Shown: in pieces, positions 40,517 to 53,100 of the stretch
How positions within the stretch are numbered: position 1 is the stretch's first letter
How the letters are laid out: each line of letters begins with the position of its first letter
The notes under the pieces: model-generated
What the model saw: the letters and a program-made list of their open reading frames with translations, nothing else
Told to the model about the DNA's origin: nothing
Databases searched by the model: none
DNA from: Lunularia cruciata
Taxonomy: Eukaryota > Streptophyta > Marchantiopsida > Lunulariales > Lunulariaceae
Length of the DNA: 64,000 bases
Direction: 5' to 3'
NCBI GenBank assembly: GCA_948567375.1
Contig: OX419762.1
Location: forward strand, 6,888,001 to 6,952,000
Made by a program: the position numbers and the translations under genes

Positions 40517-41515
40517 TGATACCTACATTTTTCATTTTTTGTAGAATTGAGATCAAAATTAGTTATTAGAAGTCAAAAGAGTTAGAAAAAGAGTTAGTTT
40601 GTAGGGTAAGTCTATGTAAGTTCAAGTAGGAATAATAGAAGAAGGAACCAGATCCATTGATGTAGAACTTGATCCAAGGATGACAAACCAATCCAATCCA
40701 AGGATACTTTGCATCAAAATGAAAGTTGGAGGTTAGGATTATTGTGAGGCATGTATCTCAGTCATCACATGTCCAAATTGTGCGTGCTATATCTTGTTGG
40801 AAGATTCTTTTTTAGGGCTTTACATTTCAACCAAAATCATAGAGTTTGGGGGATTTGTAATAGAAGTTACAAGAATTTGAAGTTTCTAGAGTAGATGCAA
40901 ACTTACTTAGAGTATAGAAACTTTGGGTACAAAAGCTACTTTGCCTTAGGTTGAAGGTGACCCAATTCGGGGTAGTCAGACATTGGATACAAGTGAATTT
41001 AGGTGAGTTACCTTAGTTATTTGAAGAAATTAGAATAGAGAAGGAGGAAGTAATTAGTAGACCCATGACTTCAATTTCAATTCAGACTAAAGATAGGATA
41101 GAAATAGAAGAAGAAATAAAAGTAGTAGATGAACCCAAAATGCAAGAGGTGATTGAAGGTAATTCAGGCATAGAAGCCAAAGTAGAAGTAGATATCAGAC
41201 TGGAATAGGAGTAATGGATTTCAGATCTGAAGAGGTAGATATGAAATAGTAGAGTGTTGATTTGGATCTAGAGATTATTAAAGAGCAGCTTAGCCAATTT
41301 AGATAAATATCAATGCTCTACCTATTTAAAGGAAGCATTCATAATGAGGATTTTTATTTAGTATTGTACTTTTGAAGTTGAGTAAAGTGAAGTATTGTAA
41401 CTGAGTGCTCGTTGTTTCAGCTTAATTCTAAGTATCAATCATGTGTGTGTGTTTGTGAGTGTAAATAATGGTAAATAATCTTGGTGTGGAATAAATTCAA
41501 GAACAAAACGTGGAG
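40517..41515. other. Unclassified ~1-kb segment between D and the leader of B
   Basis: This segment does not match A, B or D. It contains a TATTTAAAGG promoter-like string near 41330, a GT-rich run at 41441-41461 and, on the plus strand, an acidic open stretch at about 41010-41206 (for example IEIEEEIKVVDEPKMQEV) that ends at a stop. It may be a solo LTR or fragment of another element, but I see no target duplication. Confidence 0.4.
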
Positions 41516-41684
41516 TGTAGAATATTTTCCTCCAAGAGCATCAATCCCATCCTCCCTTTTAAAATCCACAATCTATTGATTTCATTATGTTTTCTCTCCT
41601 CAAAATTACTTGGTCTCAATAGTCCCAATTCTTCCAAGAAGGGTAATCCACTCTCTTGGATCTAAACATCTTGTCAAATACCAT

Positions 41685-42248
41685 TGTAATTTTTTGAGGA
41701 CAAGAGTACACCCAAGAGAAACAAAAGAGATAAAACACAAGAGAAACACAAGGCTTCATCCCTCAATACTTTGATACCTTAAAGTATCTTTATTATATAG
41801 CAAAGAAGATCCACTCAAATAGAGCTCCACCCTTGGATCAGATATATGGATAAGTGACATGTCATCAGACTCCACCCTTAGATTACTTGCATAGATGGTA
41901 ACATGTCAATCCTTGTCCTATCTGGTTGGTCTAACAAGTTTGACCAAAGAGAATCTTTAGGGACTATTTTTATAAGAAGCTCAAAATAGTATGAGTGAGG
42001 TACCATTGGAAAGCTCTTGATGAGATACATATACGGGAATTATTCATTTCTTGAAGCCTAGTTCACCTATTTAGGCCTCCAAAATTGGCTCTAATATTGT
42101 GTGTGTTTTCAATGTTTGCTCTATAAGTGGAAGTACTCTCTAGTGACACTTCTATTTGATCTGCTTAGACTATCATATATAACATCCCTCCATATATTAC
42201 CAAAATAATTTCCACCTCTAGAAAATATGTCTAGCTAATGGTATTATG
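41685..42248 (-). repeat. Right LTR of element B (5' LTR in its orientation)
   Basis: This 564-bp LTR is related to the A-family LTR but has only one copy of the ~160-bp inner unit. It is flanked on the inner side by a degraded tRNA-iMet primer site (TGGTATTTGACA, minus, just left of 41685). It matches the split left LTR (166 + about 420 bp) in length. Confidence 0.85.
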
Positions 42249-42602
42249 GTCAGCTAGAAGTTAAGAAAGTTGCAAAGACTTGGAATTCCAACAAAGGTTG
42301 ATTGAAAAGCAAGATTGAAGATGAAGAATGTGTTAGAGAATAGTAGAATTGGCCAATCCCTTCTTTTCTTTATAGGTGAAGTCTTCAATCATTCAGTTGG
42401 TCAAGAGTGGTTGAACATTCCCTCTTCCACATGTCACACACTTGGTTCAAAGTACCTCTCGACACATGCAAAGATTTCCCTCCCACGGTTTTGGTCAATG
42501 ATGCAAAGTGCTATGCCCAATGCCAAAATCTCCTCTAAATGCAAACCATTTTTCTTGAAGAAGAACCAACCTTTGGTGGTCATATTTGAACAAAGAGGCT
42601 AT
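42249..42602. other. Older sequence between B and A'
   Basis: This stretch, continued at 48777 once A' is removed, is the target into which B and A' inserted. It has no recognisable gene. A 126-codon plus-strand open stretch (42315-42695) runs into the LTR of A' and so is not one gene. Confidence 0.5.
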
Positions 42603-43344
42603 TATAATACTCCGAGGACAAGAGAAGAGAGAAAACACATATTGCACACTCAAACATTCGATGTCCCAAGGGAGCACCTTCTCTTTATTATATAGACAAA
42701 GAGGATCTCCTCCAAGGAAGCTCCACCATAGAATTAGGGACACAGATAGGTGACATGTCAGCAAGCTCCACCCTTGGATTACTTACTTGGATGGGTGACC
42801 TGTCTGGTCTAGGTCCTACCTGGTTGGTCAAACGAGCTTTGATTGGAGGGAATCTTTTAGGGAATCTTCATGTAGGAATCTCAAAATCACATGAGTAAGG
42901 TACCGTTGGAAAGCTCTCAACGAGACAAACCAAGGGGAAGGGAAGGCCAGCCTTTTCTCTGTAGGAGAGGGGGGAATCTGCACATTTTCGAGGCCTAATT
43001 CATCCGTTTAGGCCTCCGAAATTGCCTTCAAAGATTTCAGGCATATTTTGGTTCCTACTCTATTAGTAGAAGTCCCCTTTTGGTGATACCTCTTTCTGAT
43101 CTGTTTAGTCCATCATGTGTAACATCCTTCCAGATGTTACCAAACCAATTCTCACCTTTAAATCATATGTCTAGCTATTGGTTCTAAGGTTCTCAAGTCT
43201 ATTTTGGTTTTTGCCCTATTAGTAGAAGTACTCTTTTGGTGATACTTCTATCTGATCTATTTTGTCCATCATGTATAACATCATTCTAGGTATTACCAAA
43301 CCGAATTTCACATCTAGATCATATGGCTAACCCTTGGTATTACA
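42603..43344 (-). repeat. 3' LTR of element A'
   Basis: This 742-bp LTR has the two ~160-bp inner units and ends TATTACA on the plus strand. It adjoins a CTCCCTCCTTTT tract, the purine tract on the element's strand. Confidence 0.92.
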
Positions 43345-46300
43345 GACCTCCCTCCTTTTAATACACAACGTCCTCGTTGTGCAATTGTTGCTCAAATGCT
43401 TGCACCAACACCGGTGCATGTACCAAATTGGCAGCGGGTTCCCAGGTTGCTTCATAGAGGGGGTAACCTTTCCATTGTACTAGATATTACACCCGCGGAT
43501 GGCGAGTACCATGCATGCGCTTTTGGAGAATCCGCTCCACTTCATATTCCTCCGTGCCATCAATGACTGTCGGACAAGGTCGAATGTCCTGTGTGGAAGT
43601 ACCTTGGCCTGATCGGGGAGCATATTTGTGTAATAGAGAGACATGGAACACTGGATGGATCTTCATGTGTGGTGGTAGCTCAAGGTGATAGGCCACAGCG
43701 CCAATGCGACGAAGAATCGAGAAAGACCGAATAAAACAAGGTCTGAGCTTACGAGATCCAACTAATGTGAGGTTGGTTGTCGATAGCCACACTTGATCCC
43801 CAACATTGAACTCCATGTGCCTACGGTGTGTATAAGCATACTGCTTTTGTTGATTTTGCGCAATCTGTAACTTGTGCTTGGCGCTCTCCACACCTTGTTG
43901 GATTCTAGAATCAAATGTGTTGACTGCATCTACCTTGGTAGTCACTGGACGGATCTTCATCAAGCTAGAAGGTGTGAAGGGATGCTCACCACACATGAGG
44001 AAGAATAGAGTGACCTGGGTGGAGGCATTCACTGAATTGTTGTAAGCAAATTCCACCAACGGTAGTAGGGTGTCCCACCTCTCTTGCTCTTCTAAGGTGA
44101 AGCCGCGTAACATGTCTTCAATCGTGCGATTAGCCCGCTTTGTTTGGCCATCTGTTTGTGGGTGGTAAGCTGTAGACATGGCCAACTTGGTTTTGAAGAA
44201 ACCAAAGAGTGTTCGCCAAAACAAACTGGTGAATTGGGTGCCTCTATCGGTGATGAGTACTCTAGACAAGCCATGGTGAGCAAAGACTGCATCTAAGTAT
44301 AGTTGAGTTAGTTGTGGAGCGGTCACGTCCTTGGTGGTAGGGCGTACATGAATCATTTTGCTGAGCCGGTCCACAAAGACCACAATGGAGTCAAACCCTG
44401 AGGTGGTCTTGTGTAATTCACAGACGAGATCCATACTCACGTGTTCCCAATGTTGGGTAAGAGTGGGAAGAGGTTGAAGGAGCCCTGCATGAGCTTGATT
44501 AGAAGCTTTGTTCTGTTGACAAAGTAGGCAGCTACGCACATAGTCCATCACGTCGTTGCTCATCTTGGGCCAATAGTAATGGCGCTTGACTGCCTCCAAG
44601 GTCTTGTCCACTCCGACATGAGCTGCAATGGCCAAATCATGGCATTCCGCTAGAATGGTGGTGCATAATTCTGGGACATTTGGGATCCACAATCGGCCCT
44701 CCCAAAAGGTGAGTCCTTGGGTGACACCTTTGGACGATTGTGCTTCTACAATCTGTGGATCAGTTTTTGTAGTAGCTAGAATCTCTTGCCAGAATTCAGG
44801 GTTAATCTTAACCTCTGCCGCCAAGTTGTTGGCCATTGGCATGCGGGTGAATGCATCTGCAAGTTGCTTCTTACCTTTCACGTAGGTGATTGTCATGTTG
44901 AAGCGTTGTTGCCACTCTGCCCACCGAATTTGGCAATGAGATAGATCCTTCTGCGTCTCGAGGTAGACTAGAGGTTTGTGGTCTATCTCTACTACAAATG
45001 CCTTCTCGCCTAGGTAGTGCTTCCAATGCTTGGTTGCTAGAACGATAGCCAGCTCTTCTTGTTCTGTGGTGTGGTAGTTGCGCTCTGCCGGTAACAACTT
45101 TCAAGAGAAATATGCAATTGGATGCCATCCGTTATGCCACTCTTGTTGTAGGATTTCTCCTATTGCTATGCCTGATGCATCCGTAGCCAACTTGATTGGA
45201 CGTTTTGGGTCATACCACTTCAAGATTGGTGCATGTAGCAAGGCGGCCTTCAATTCTTGAAAGGCCAACTCTTGTGCAGTTCCCCATGTCCACTTCTTCC
45301 CCTTGCCAAGTAGTGCCGTTAAAGGCTATGCAACCTTGGAGAAGTCCTTGACAAATCTACAATAGAATCCCGTCAACCCCAAGAAGCTCTTAAGTTGAGT
45401 CTGATCTTCAGGGGCACTCCATTTTTGAATGAACCCTATTTTATCTATCAATACTTGAATGCCCTCTGCACTTACTCTATGCCCTAAGTAGTCTACTTCA
45501 GACTTGCCAAACTCACACTTTGAGATTTTGGCATACAACTGATTCTGTCTTAGAATCTGGAGGTCCTCTCGTAGATGTTGTTTGTGTTCTGTCATTGTGC
45601 TACTATATACTAAGATATCATCCAAGAAGACGATAACAGACTTATCCAAGTATGGACAAAATATGTCATTCATTAGGCTCATGAAAGTGGCAGGCGCATT
45701 GGTGAGGCCAAAAGGCATCACAAGATACTCAAAGTGGCCATACCTGGTTTGAAAGGTAGTTTTGTACACATCTTCCTCTGCAATTCGGATTTGATTGTAA
45801 TCGCTCCGCAAGTCCAGTTTGGTGAAGTATCTTGCTCCATGGAGTTGATCAAACAGGTCATCCATGCGAGGTAAGGGGTATTTGTTCTTCACCGTTTGCT
45901 GATTGAGACCCCGATAGTCAATGCACATGCGCATTGTACCATCCTTCTTCACAAACAAGACAGGGGCCTCATATGGTGATACGCTAGGTTGGATGAACCC
46001 TTTCTGTAACATCTCCTCAATTTGAGTCTTACACTCCTCCAACTCATGAGGTGATAGGCGATATGGGGCCTTACAAGGAGGTGTCTTCCCCGGGAGTGTC
46101 TCTATTTTGTGATCTACTCACCTTTTAGGTGGTAATCCTGAGGGTAGATCATCAAGAAAGACATCTTGAAACTCATCCACCACATCCTTCAATTTCTCAG
46201 GAATTTGTCTAGCGAGTTGTGCACTCTGGACTTCTCTTATTAGACCCATAAAACATCTATCGGTCTTACAGACAGTTGTCATCCCTACGACATATAGAGG

Positions 46301-47895
46301 CAGTTTCTGCCTATGTGATTTTTCTTTAACCCCAATGATTGACCATTGGTGGGTTCTCACTACTTTCTTCCTTCAATCCACCATTGGGTTGTACTGCTCC
46401 ATCCATGGCATGCCTAAAATTGCATCATAACGGGCTAATTGTATCACTCGCCACTCAATTGCTTTTTGATATTCTCCTACAGAGAGGGTTACCCGTCTAG
46501 GTAATGATTCAATCCTCTCTGTTTGCCCATTTGGTAACTCTACTTCTTCACTTCCATCTCTCTCTAGATCCATTCCCAAGCTTATTGCAACAGAGCAAGA
46601 CAAGAAATTCTCTGTTGCTCTCGGATCTATTAATACTCTCACTTGATTACCTTCTAGGATCCCATTCACGACAATCAATTGTGAGGTTGCCTTTCGGGAT
46701 CTTTGCGCATTATTCTTCTTCCTTCCCTTGCTTCTCTACTTCCTTATTGAGCCAGTAAGGCCGCAAGGTACATTTACTGGCGATCTTTGTTTTCCAAAGT
46801 GGTTTCCACCTCCTCTTCTTCAATGTGCCTCTCCATGTTGTTCAAAGATTGCCTATACAAAGGCCAAGGGCCTTTAGGGAAACAAGTGCGACAATTGGTA
46901 GATATGTGCCCAATACGGCCACAATTGTAACAATGGCATTGTTCTCCTCGAGTACCTTCTCCTTGTGGGACTCCATCTCTTTGTTCTTCTACCCGTCCCC
47001 GCTCTCCTTGAAGCGGCCGTGCTCCTCGATCCCGGAATCGAAGGTTGCCCAATTCCATCGGTACTGGTCCACCCATGTGTGGCATTTCTGCCCGATAATG
47101 TTGAGGTGGAACTACTCCTTCACCTCCACCTAATGCTCCGGCTATTCTCTGTGCACAAGCAATAGCTTCAAATACCGTGCGAGGGTTTTGCACCATGATT
47201 TCTTGGCAAATCCGCTCTTTCAACCCTCATTTGACATTGTCAAGAGCCTCTGCTGGACTCATGTCGGTAATTGCAACTTGTAGATCCTGAAATGCCTCCA
47301 CATACTCTTGTATGCTATTCTTTTGTCTCAATCCCCATAGTCGGGTTTGAGCCATCTGCACAGAATCCACCGATTGGAAATTCTTGAGCAGTCCTTCTTG
47401 CATTGCTGTCCATGTGACCTCCCTTCTCTTTGCCAACATGGATCGTTCCCAAGCATCATACCATGTGATGGCTTTATTGGTCAAGTACCCACATGCAAAC
47501 ACGCCTGTAGCATGCTTTGTGATCTTTGTTGAGAACAATCGATAATATCGATTCATTCTTGAGATCCAATTCTCCACTACTCCCATCGTATGCTGCCCCT
47601 TGTAAGGCTCAATGTTGCAGGTCTTCTTCATCCGGAGTAGCAATGTGGCTTCATCGTTGATAGGGTTCGTAGGCACGGGTGCCTCTCCAAGTACTTCAGT
47701 CGCAGGTACTGGGTTTTGAGATGGCTCTTCTTCTTGCATGGTTTGATCGTTCCTAAGGATCTGCACTTGACTTTGCAATGTCTCCATGGTCATCTTAATC
47801 TCTCAAAATTCATTCAACATCCCTTGCATTCCTTGCACCAGCTCTTGCAACTGCGGATCCATGGTTCCTGCAACACCCAATTGCTAACGTCTACT

Positions 47896-48325
47896 TCAAT
47901 ACAGAGTCAATATAATCACTTTGGAAAGCGCACAAACTATCGGAACTACCATTGGGACCTCAGAAGCTATCACTCCTTGATAATACTCCTCACCAAAATT
48001 CCTAACCACAAAATCTCTAAACATCAATTTTGGCCTCACTACATAACGGATTTCTACTTGAGTGTTGAAAGGGAGAGGATTTGGGACATTCATATCCATA
48101 TTATCATAATAGAATGTAGATTGTCAAATCCCACTCTCTGTCACATATCACCACAGGTAGAATCACCGGGTTTGGTGAGTTCATCACTCTGTCCATGAAT
48201 TCTGCACCAAAGTGATAAACTAGCAATACTCTCATCTGCTCATGCTGGATGTACATAACCTTGATGTGGAATGGGTTTGAGAATGGAAAGCTAGGTGCGG
48301 GAAATTGTCCCCCCGGTGCATCCAT
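47896..48325 (-). pseudogene. Leader reading frame of A', unknown function
   Basis: Two open stretches upstream of gag (48104-48325, starting MDAPGGQFPAPSF; and 47896-48099, with VPNPLPFNTQVEIRYVV) match the same region of A. The coded segment is mostly hydrophobic/aromatic with a VLLVYHFGAEFMDRV block. It has no recognised domain. It could be an N-terminal extension of Gag or a separate small protein. The region is broken here too. Confidence 0.6.
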
Positions 48326-48465
48326 CCCATCCGCTCTCTAAAGTCCTTCCTAAGTCTAGCGATTACTCTATGTTCTCCACCTCAAATTACTCAGTTTCAG
48401 TAGTTTGTGCTATTCCAAGAGGGGCGATCCACTCTCTTGGACTAGAACACTTGCTCTGATACCAT

Positions 48466-48776
48466 TGTAATACTCCGAGGAGAAGAGAAGAGAGAAAACA
48501 CAGATTGCACACTCAAACATTCGATGCCCCAAGGGAGCACCTTCTCTTTATTATATAGACAAAGAGGATCTCATCCAAGGAAGCTCCACCATAGGATTAG
48601 GGACACAGATAGGTGACATGTCAGCAAGCTCTACCCTTGGAATACTTAATTGGATGGGTGACCTGTCTGGTCTAGGTCCTACCTGGTTGGTCAAACGAGC
48701 TTTGATCAAACATCATTCTAGATGTTACCAAACCAAATTTCACATCTAGATCATATGGCTAACCCTTGGTATTACA
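48466..48776 (-). repeat. 5' LTR of element A'
   Basis: This LTR is 311 bp, shorter than its partner but matching it at both ends, and is followed by the GCTAT duplication. The primer site abuts its inner edge with one spacer base. Confidence 0.9.
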
Positions 48777-50150
48777 GCTATGCATTCAAGTAAATGTATG
48801 GTCCTTGGTTGCTATCCCATTTGGACCAAAGTGCTTCTAAGACAAAGACTTTTGATTGAATTTTTATCTTGGCCAAAGTTCATATGGGTCAAAGGTCCTT
48901 TATACAAACATCTTTGGGCTGAAATTTCTCTCTATGAAAGCCATTTTCCCTCGATTATCCTTTGGTTCCATGTTTAATTTGGCATTCTTCCTTCAATTGG
49001 CCTTTGAGGTTATACTCTACCTTTTGGGGCTACACAACTCCAAAGAATGCTCCAACCAAGAAATTTCCTCCCTAAATAGTGAATTAGGCTATCCTTTCTC
49101 CACAAAAAAGTTGAAATTAATTAAAAAACAAAGAGTTTTGCAAAATTTTGTGCACCACACCTCTCAAGTATGAACTAATTAAAAGATGATGTTGTCATTT
49201 TGATGACGTATTATGGAAAATGGAAAACTAAAAGATCACTTTCACTATGCATATGTTCAAATAGTTTGTGATGGTGATGACTCAATAAGGTCTAAAGGGG
49301 TTGCTTTACTATAATGATATCCAACTCCAAAAATTGTGTTCTATCCTTCTCAAATGCACAACTCAATATGCACAACTCAATATGCATTGGTGCAAAGTGC
49401 ATTTGTGCTAGTGGTACTATTAAACATTACATTTCATTTTTGATCCATCAAAGCATTTCTTTACTCCTTCAAACTCTTAGGGATCCTAGACTCTAGTCAT
49501 AGGTGTAATGGTCATACACTTAACTACATGGATTCCTACTATAAAGTTTCCTCATAGTCACTCAACAATCGCATGCATCAATACATCTAAATTAAAAAAA
49601 AGTGACAAAGAGCTTTTGGCCCTTTTGATTTATTCATGTTCAAACAACAACATGAATTATTTACAACTAGGCCAAAGCCTTAAATACTCTCTATACTTAA
49701 AGTTAAAGAAATCTAACTAATGAGGAAATACAAAGATCTTCTTGGCTCATCCTCATTGTATATTGCTAATCCTATCTTCTTGTCTTGTCATGTTATACTC
49801 ACATGTAGGTCAGTAAGTCACCTGAAACATGTTAGGGAATGTATCAATTCTACCCCAAAGACAACTTACAATTTTGTCATTTTTGGACTTACTTCTCTAA
49901 AGGTTACCTCTACAAAGGTTCTACAACTACAAAGATGGGAATGATAAGAAGGATCCATACAAATGGATGATAAGAAGGAGGAATGCACAACCACTCCCTA
50001 CTCACTAAATGACCAAGGAATTTGCATATAAAACAAAGCAGGTAATAGAAAATTCCACTTTTCACAAACATTGATACTTGTTTGTAGTCTTGAATCACAT
50101 CCATTTACTCACAAGAACCTTACTTTTCATAGTTTCTTATACCGATAGAC
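48777..50150. other. Old sequence between A' and C2; no gene supported
   Basis: This AT-rich stretch has only short open reading stretches. A 14-bp unit, GCACAACTCAATAT, occurs twice in tandem (about 49358-49385). If C2 once had a 5' LTR it should lie here, but I could not match one to the sequence after 57 kb. Confidence 0.45.
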
Positions 50151-53100
50151 TCACCTTTGCCCTTTTTCCTTTAGCATTTTGGAGAAGAGGGTGTTTGTTC
50201 AAAAGCCAATGCAAAAGACCATTGAAACCATCTTTGGGAGTCATGCAATAAACTAATAAGTAGTATATTGTAGAAGAGAAGTGATCTAGAGCAAGGATTT
50301 GGGTTTCTTGCTTTGGGATTGAGATGTGATTGATTTGAAATTACTCAAAATATGATGGGAAGGAAGGAGAAGAATAGTAGGGATTTGAGAGGGAATCTTT
50401 ATGCTTGGACCAAATAACGTTACAAGAACATGCTTGGACCAAATGTAGGCCCATCTAAGACAATCATAGTTGATACAAAGTGCTTGGATAGGGAATTGAT
50501 GAAGGAGATCAAGGCCACTTTTGGAGAATTGTACAACAAGAACAATGAGTGGTGGATTCTCAATTATAAGGATCTGGCCCTAAGGGAATTTTTAGAGGTG
50601 GTTATGAAGTCTTTGACACAAGTGTACAACTTACTTAACTAATAGGCAGTTGGTCTTGTTCCACAACATGTATATGGAGGGACTAGTGAATTGGACCCAC
50701 ATGTTCTACCTTCAAGCCAAAACCCTTCAGCAAGATTTCTTAGAAGATTGTAGAACCACCTACCCAACCTTCTTTGCAGTCCATTTTTACATAGTTCTCG
50801 GCCCAAATTTTTAATAAACAACAGATTAAATGATGCAGAGTGAAGGTGCTTCCCTCATGTAGGATACTTTACTTCCCAACCCAAAGGAAAGTCTATGATA
50901 AAGAAGTACTGAGAAGCAGATGTAGAGTACTCGAAGACAAGACATTTCATGCATGTAGAAGAATAAAGAGCAACATGGAAAACAAAGACAAAATGCACTC
51001 CTCTCCTGAGCAAGATCTCCACTCCACCAAAGAAGAAGGCCAAACAAAATCTGAAAGCTATTAATGTAACTTTGGATGAAGAAAAAGAAGTAGCTTTGGA
51101 GGAGGAGACCAAAGAAGAAGAAGATCAAGAGGAAGATGAAGAAGGATCGTTCATGCTGCAAGGAACTATAGCCAAACAAGAAGAGGAGGAGCAATATGGG
51201 GATGCTCAATCAGCTCCCAATCTTCATCAACATGTGGTAGAAGAGGAGGAATAACAAGAAGAAGGAGCACAAGGAGTAACATCAAGCCCATTACCTGAAC
51301 CTCCACTCCCTAATCCACAATCATCAACTTCAAGGAAGGAACCCATTCATCTCCTTGACCTTTAGGACAAAGAACAAAGTGTAGAAAGATATTTGGCCTG
51401 AAGAGAAAGAAGGAGCCAAAGGGACAAAAAGTAAATATCAAAGTAGAAGAAGTGCAAGAACCGTTCAAGATTGAAGCCAAATTTCCTCTCCCAAATTTGC
51501 AAGAAGGAAGAGAGGTGAAGCCTAAGTTTTAGAGGGTGCCTACCACCTAAGTTTTAGAGGGTGCCTACTTTTTCATACATTTAGTGGGGGCGGTTCTATG
51601 ATTAATGGAGCTCCTACTCCTTAAATGTCAGAAGAATTGCCTTGAAATCATAAATTACACTACTTTGGTGAAAAATATGCACAAGGAGATCTACACCAAG
51701 AAAGCCAAGGAAGACAAACTCCAAGAAGAAGCAAACAAGGTCCAATATTGATTCAAGAAAGAAGCCAAGAAGGTGAACACCTTGATACATGAGTTTTTCA
51801 AGGTAAGACAAGATCAGTGATGGAGATAATATTTCAACTTATGGATAAACTATCCATGAGGGTTTGATTAATATACACTCTAGGATTTGATGTTGCTATA
51901 GAATCTTGGAGCAACCTGAACTTTTTATGTTTTATGAATCCTAGGGTAGATTTCTCTCAAGTGGTGTTAGTAATATATATACTCTATTAGCCATAGAGTG
52001 AGAAAAGAAAAGAAAAATTTGAGAGAAAATAGAAAGATAATGAGGGGCTAAGATGGGAAAACTTCTAGTTTTCTTTAGCAAGGATGGAGAAGATGTAGAG
52101 GCCTTTGTGAGAGAGACTTCAAGAGAGCTTGCATATGAAAATATGAGAGGAGGAAGAATGTGTGTGCTTTATTATTACCAGATTTATTTGAGGATGTAGC
52201 CCTTACATGGTATGAGTCAGAATACCAAAAAAAAAAAAAGAGAGATAGGCAAGAAGAGTCTTGGGAGAGTTTGACTTTGGTAATCATTGAGGACTTTCTT
52301 CCATATGAAAGTTATGAGAGATTGATGAGTGAGATTAATTTCCTCAAACAAGGAGATGGAGAGAATATGAGAATCTATGTGTAAAGAGTGGAGAAATTAG
52401 AGTCCAAATTTTTGATGGTGTTGAGGAAGAGTGGAGATGATGTGGAGACTACTATGATTGGCATAGGAGCCATGCTCACAAATAATTTTTTGAGAGGGTT
52501 GAGACCAAAAATTAGAAGTAAAGTGATCTATGACAAACTCTTTTTCAAGGTTGAAGCTATTAAGATTGCAATTCATATGGAACAGAGTTTTGGAAGAAGA
52601 CGAGAGTGATTTGGTGGTGAAGGAGGTTGTGCATCCTCCTCAAAGCTACAAGTACAGTGGAACTTCTGATACTAGAGTAACAAGGATTGCATCATAAGTA
52701 GTAGTTGCTTTGGTTCTTGCACCTCTACCAAAAGATCCACTTCAAACCATTATAGAACAACTTGCAAATCTCAAGATCAATGTAGTGCAACTATGGGAGA
52801 CAAGCGATGTGGATCAAAATGTGGAGAAAAGGACTAGGAGATATGGAACCTATCCATATAGATGAGGCCAACCAAATAAAAATTTCAATGATAGAATTTT
52901 TTTTTATTGTGGAGGAAGGCGTCACATCCACAGGAATTGCCCAAATTCCACTTATTATGGAGGAAGGAATTATGAGGGAGCCAATAGAGGGAAAGGGGGG
53001 GGGGGGTAATGAAACCCAAGTGGCTCCTAATCTAGACAAAGTTAAGGGGATAGCATCTATAGATATGGTTGAGAGAAAGTATGAGAAGGGGGAGTGCTCA

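Larger units (their letters stand above)
26651..42248 (-). mobile_element. B: old Ty3/gypsy element related to A, carrying nested A, D and a solo LTR
   Basis: The ends are related LTRs in minus orientation. The left LTR (26651-26816, resumed at 33405-33830) is split by element A. The right LTR is 41685-42248. The flanks GTTAG (26646-26650) and GTCAG (42249-42253) are a likely target-site duplication with one mismatch. Internal sequence of its own is seen at 33831-35312 (3' part of pol, with a degenerate integrase zinc-binding region at 34961-35155) and at about 41515-41684 (leader and primer site). Much of the interior is replaced by later elements. The element is clearly broken, with many changes, and is older than A and D, which lie inside it. 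Confidence 0.8.
42603..48776 (-). mobile_element. A': younger, better-preserved copy of chromovirus A
   Basis: The LTRs are 42603-43344 (3') and 48466-48776 (5'), unequal in length. The target duplication GCTAT is perfect (42598-42602 and 48777-48781). Parts on the minus strand, in order: primer site (48464-48453, TGGTATCAGAGC, exact for initiator tRNA-Met), leader reading frame (47896-48325), gag with capsid part (47227-47793), a CCHC zinc knuckle (46774-47223, CYNCGRIGHISTNC), protease (46373-46678), reverse transcriptase (45326-46042, [12 protein letters not shown]), then RNase H, integrase and a C-terminal chromodomain-like region (about 43440-45097, WKGYPLYEATWEP). The purine tract lies beside the 3' LTR. 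LTR divergence is about 4 % by eye over 240 bp, so it is younger than A. It is broken, with only a handful of breaks and long open stretches (one of 536 codons). Confidence 0.93.

Noticed and set aside
42315-42695. A 126-codon plus-strand gene
   Set aside because: It crosses the boundary between older sequence and the LTR of A' at 42603, so it cannot be one ancestral gene.
50855-51209. Minus-strand hydrophobic, Phe/Leu-rich stretches as membrane proteins
   Set aside because: They are the reverse complement of the Glu/Lys-rich leader of C2 and have no other support.
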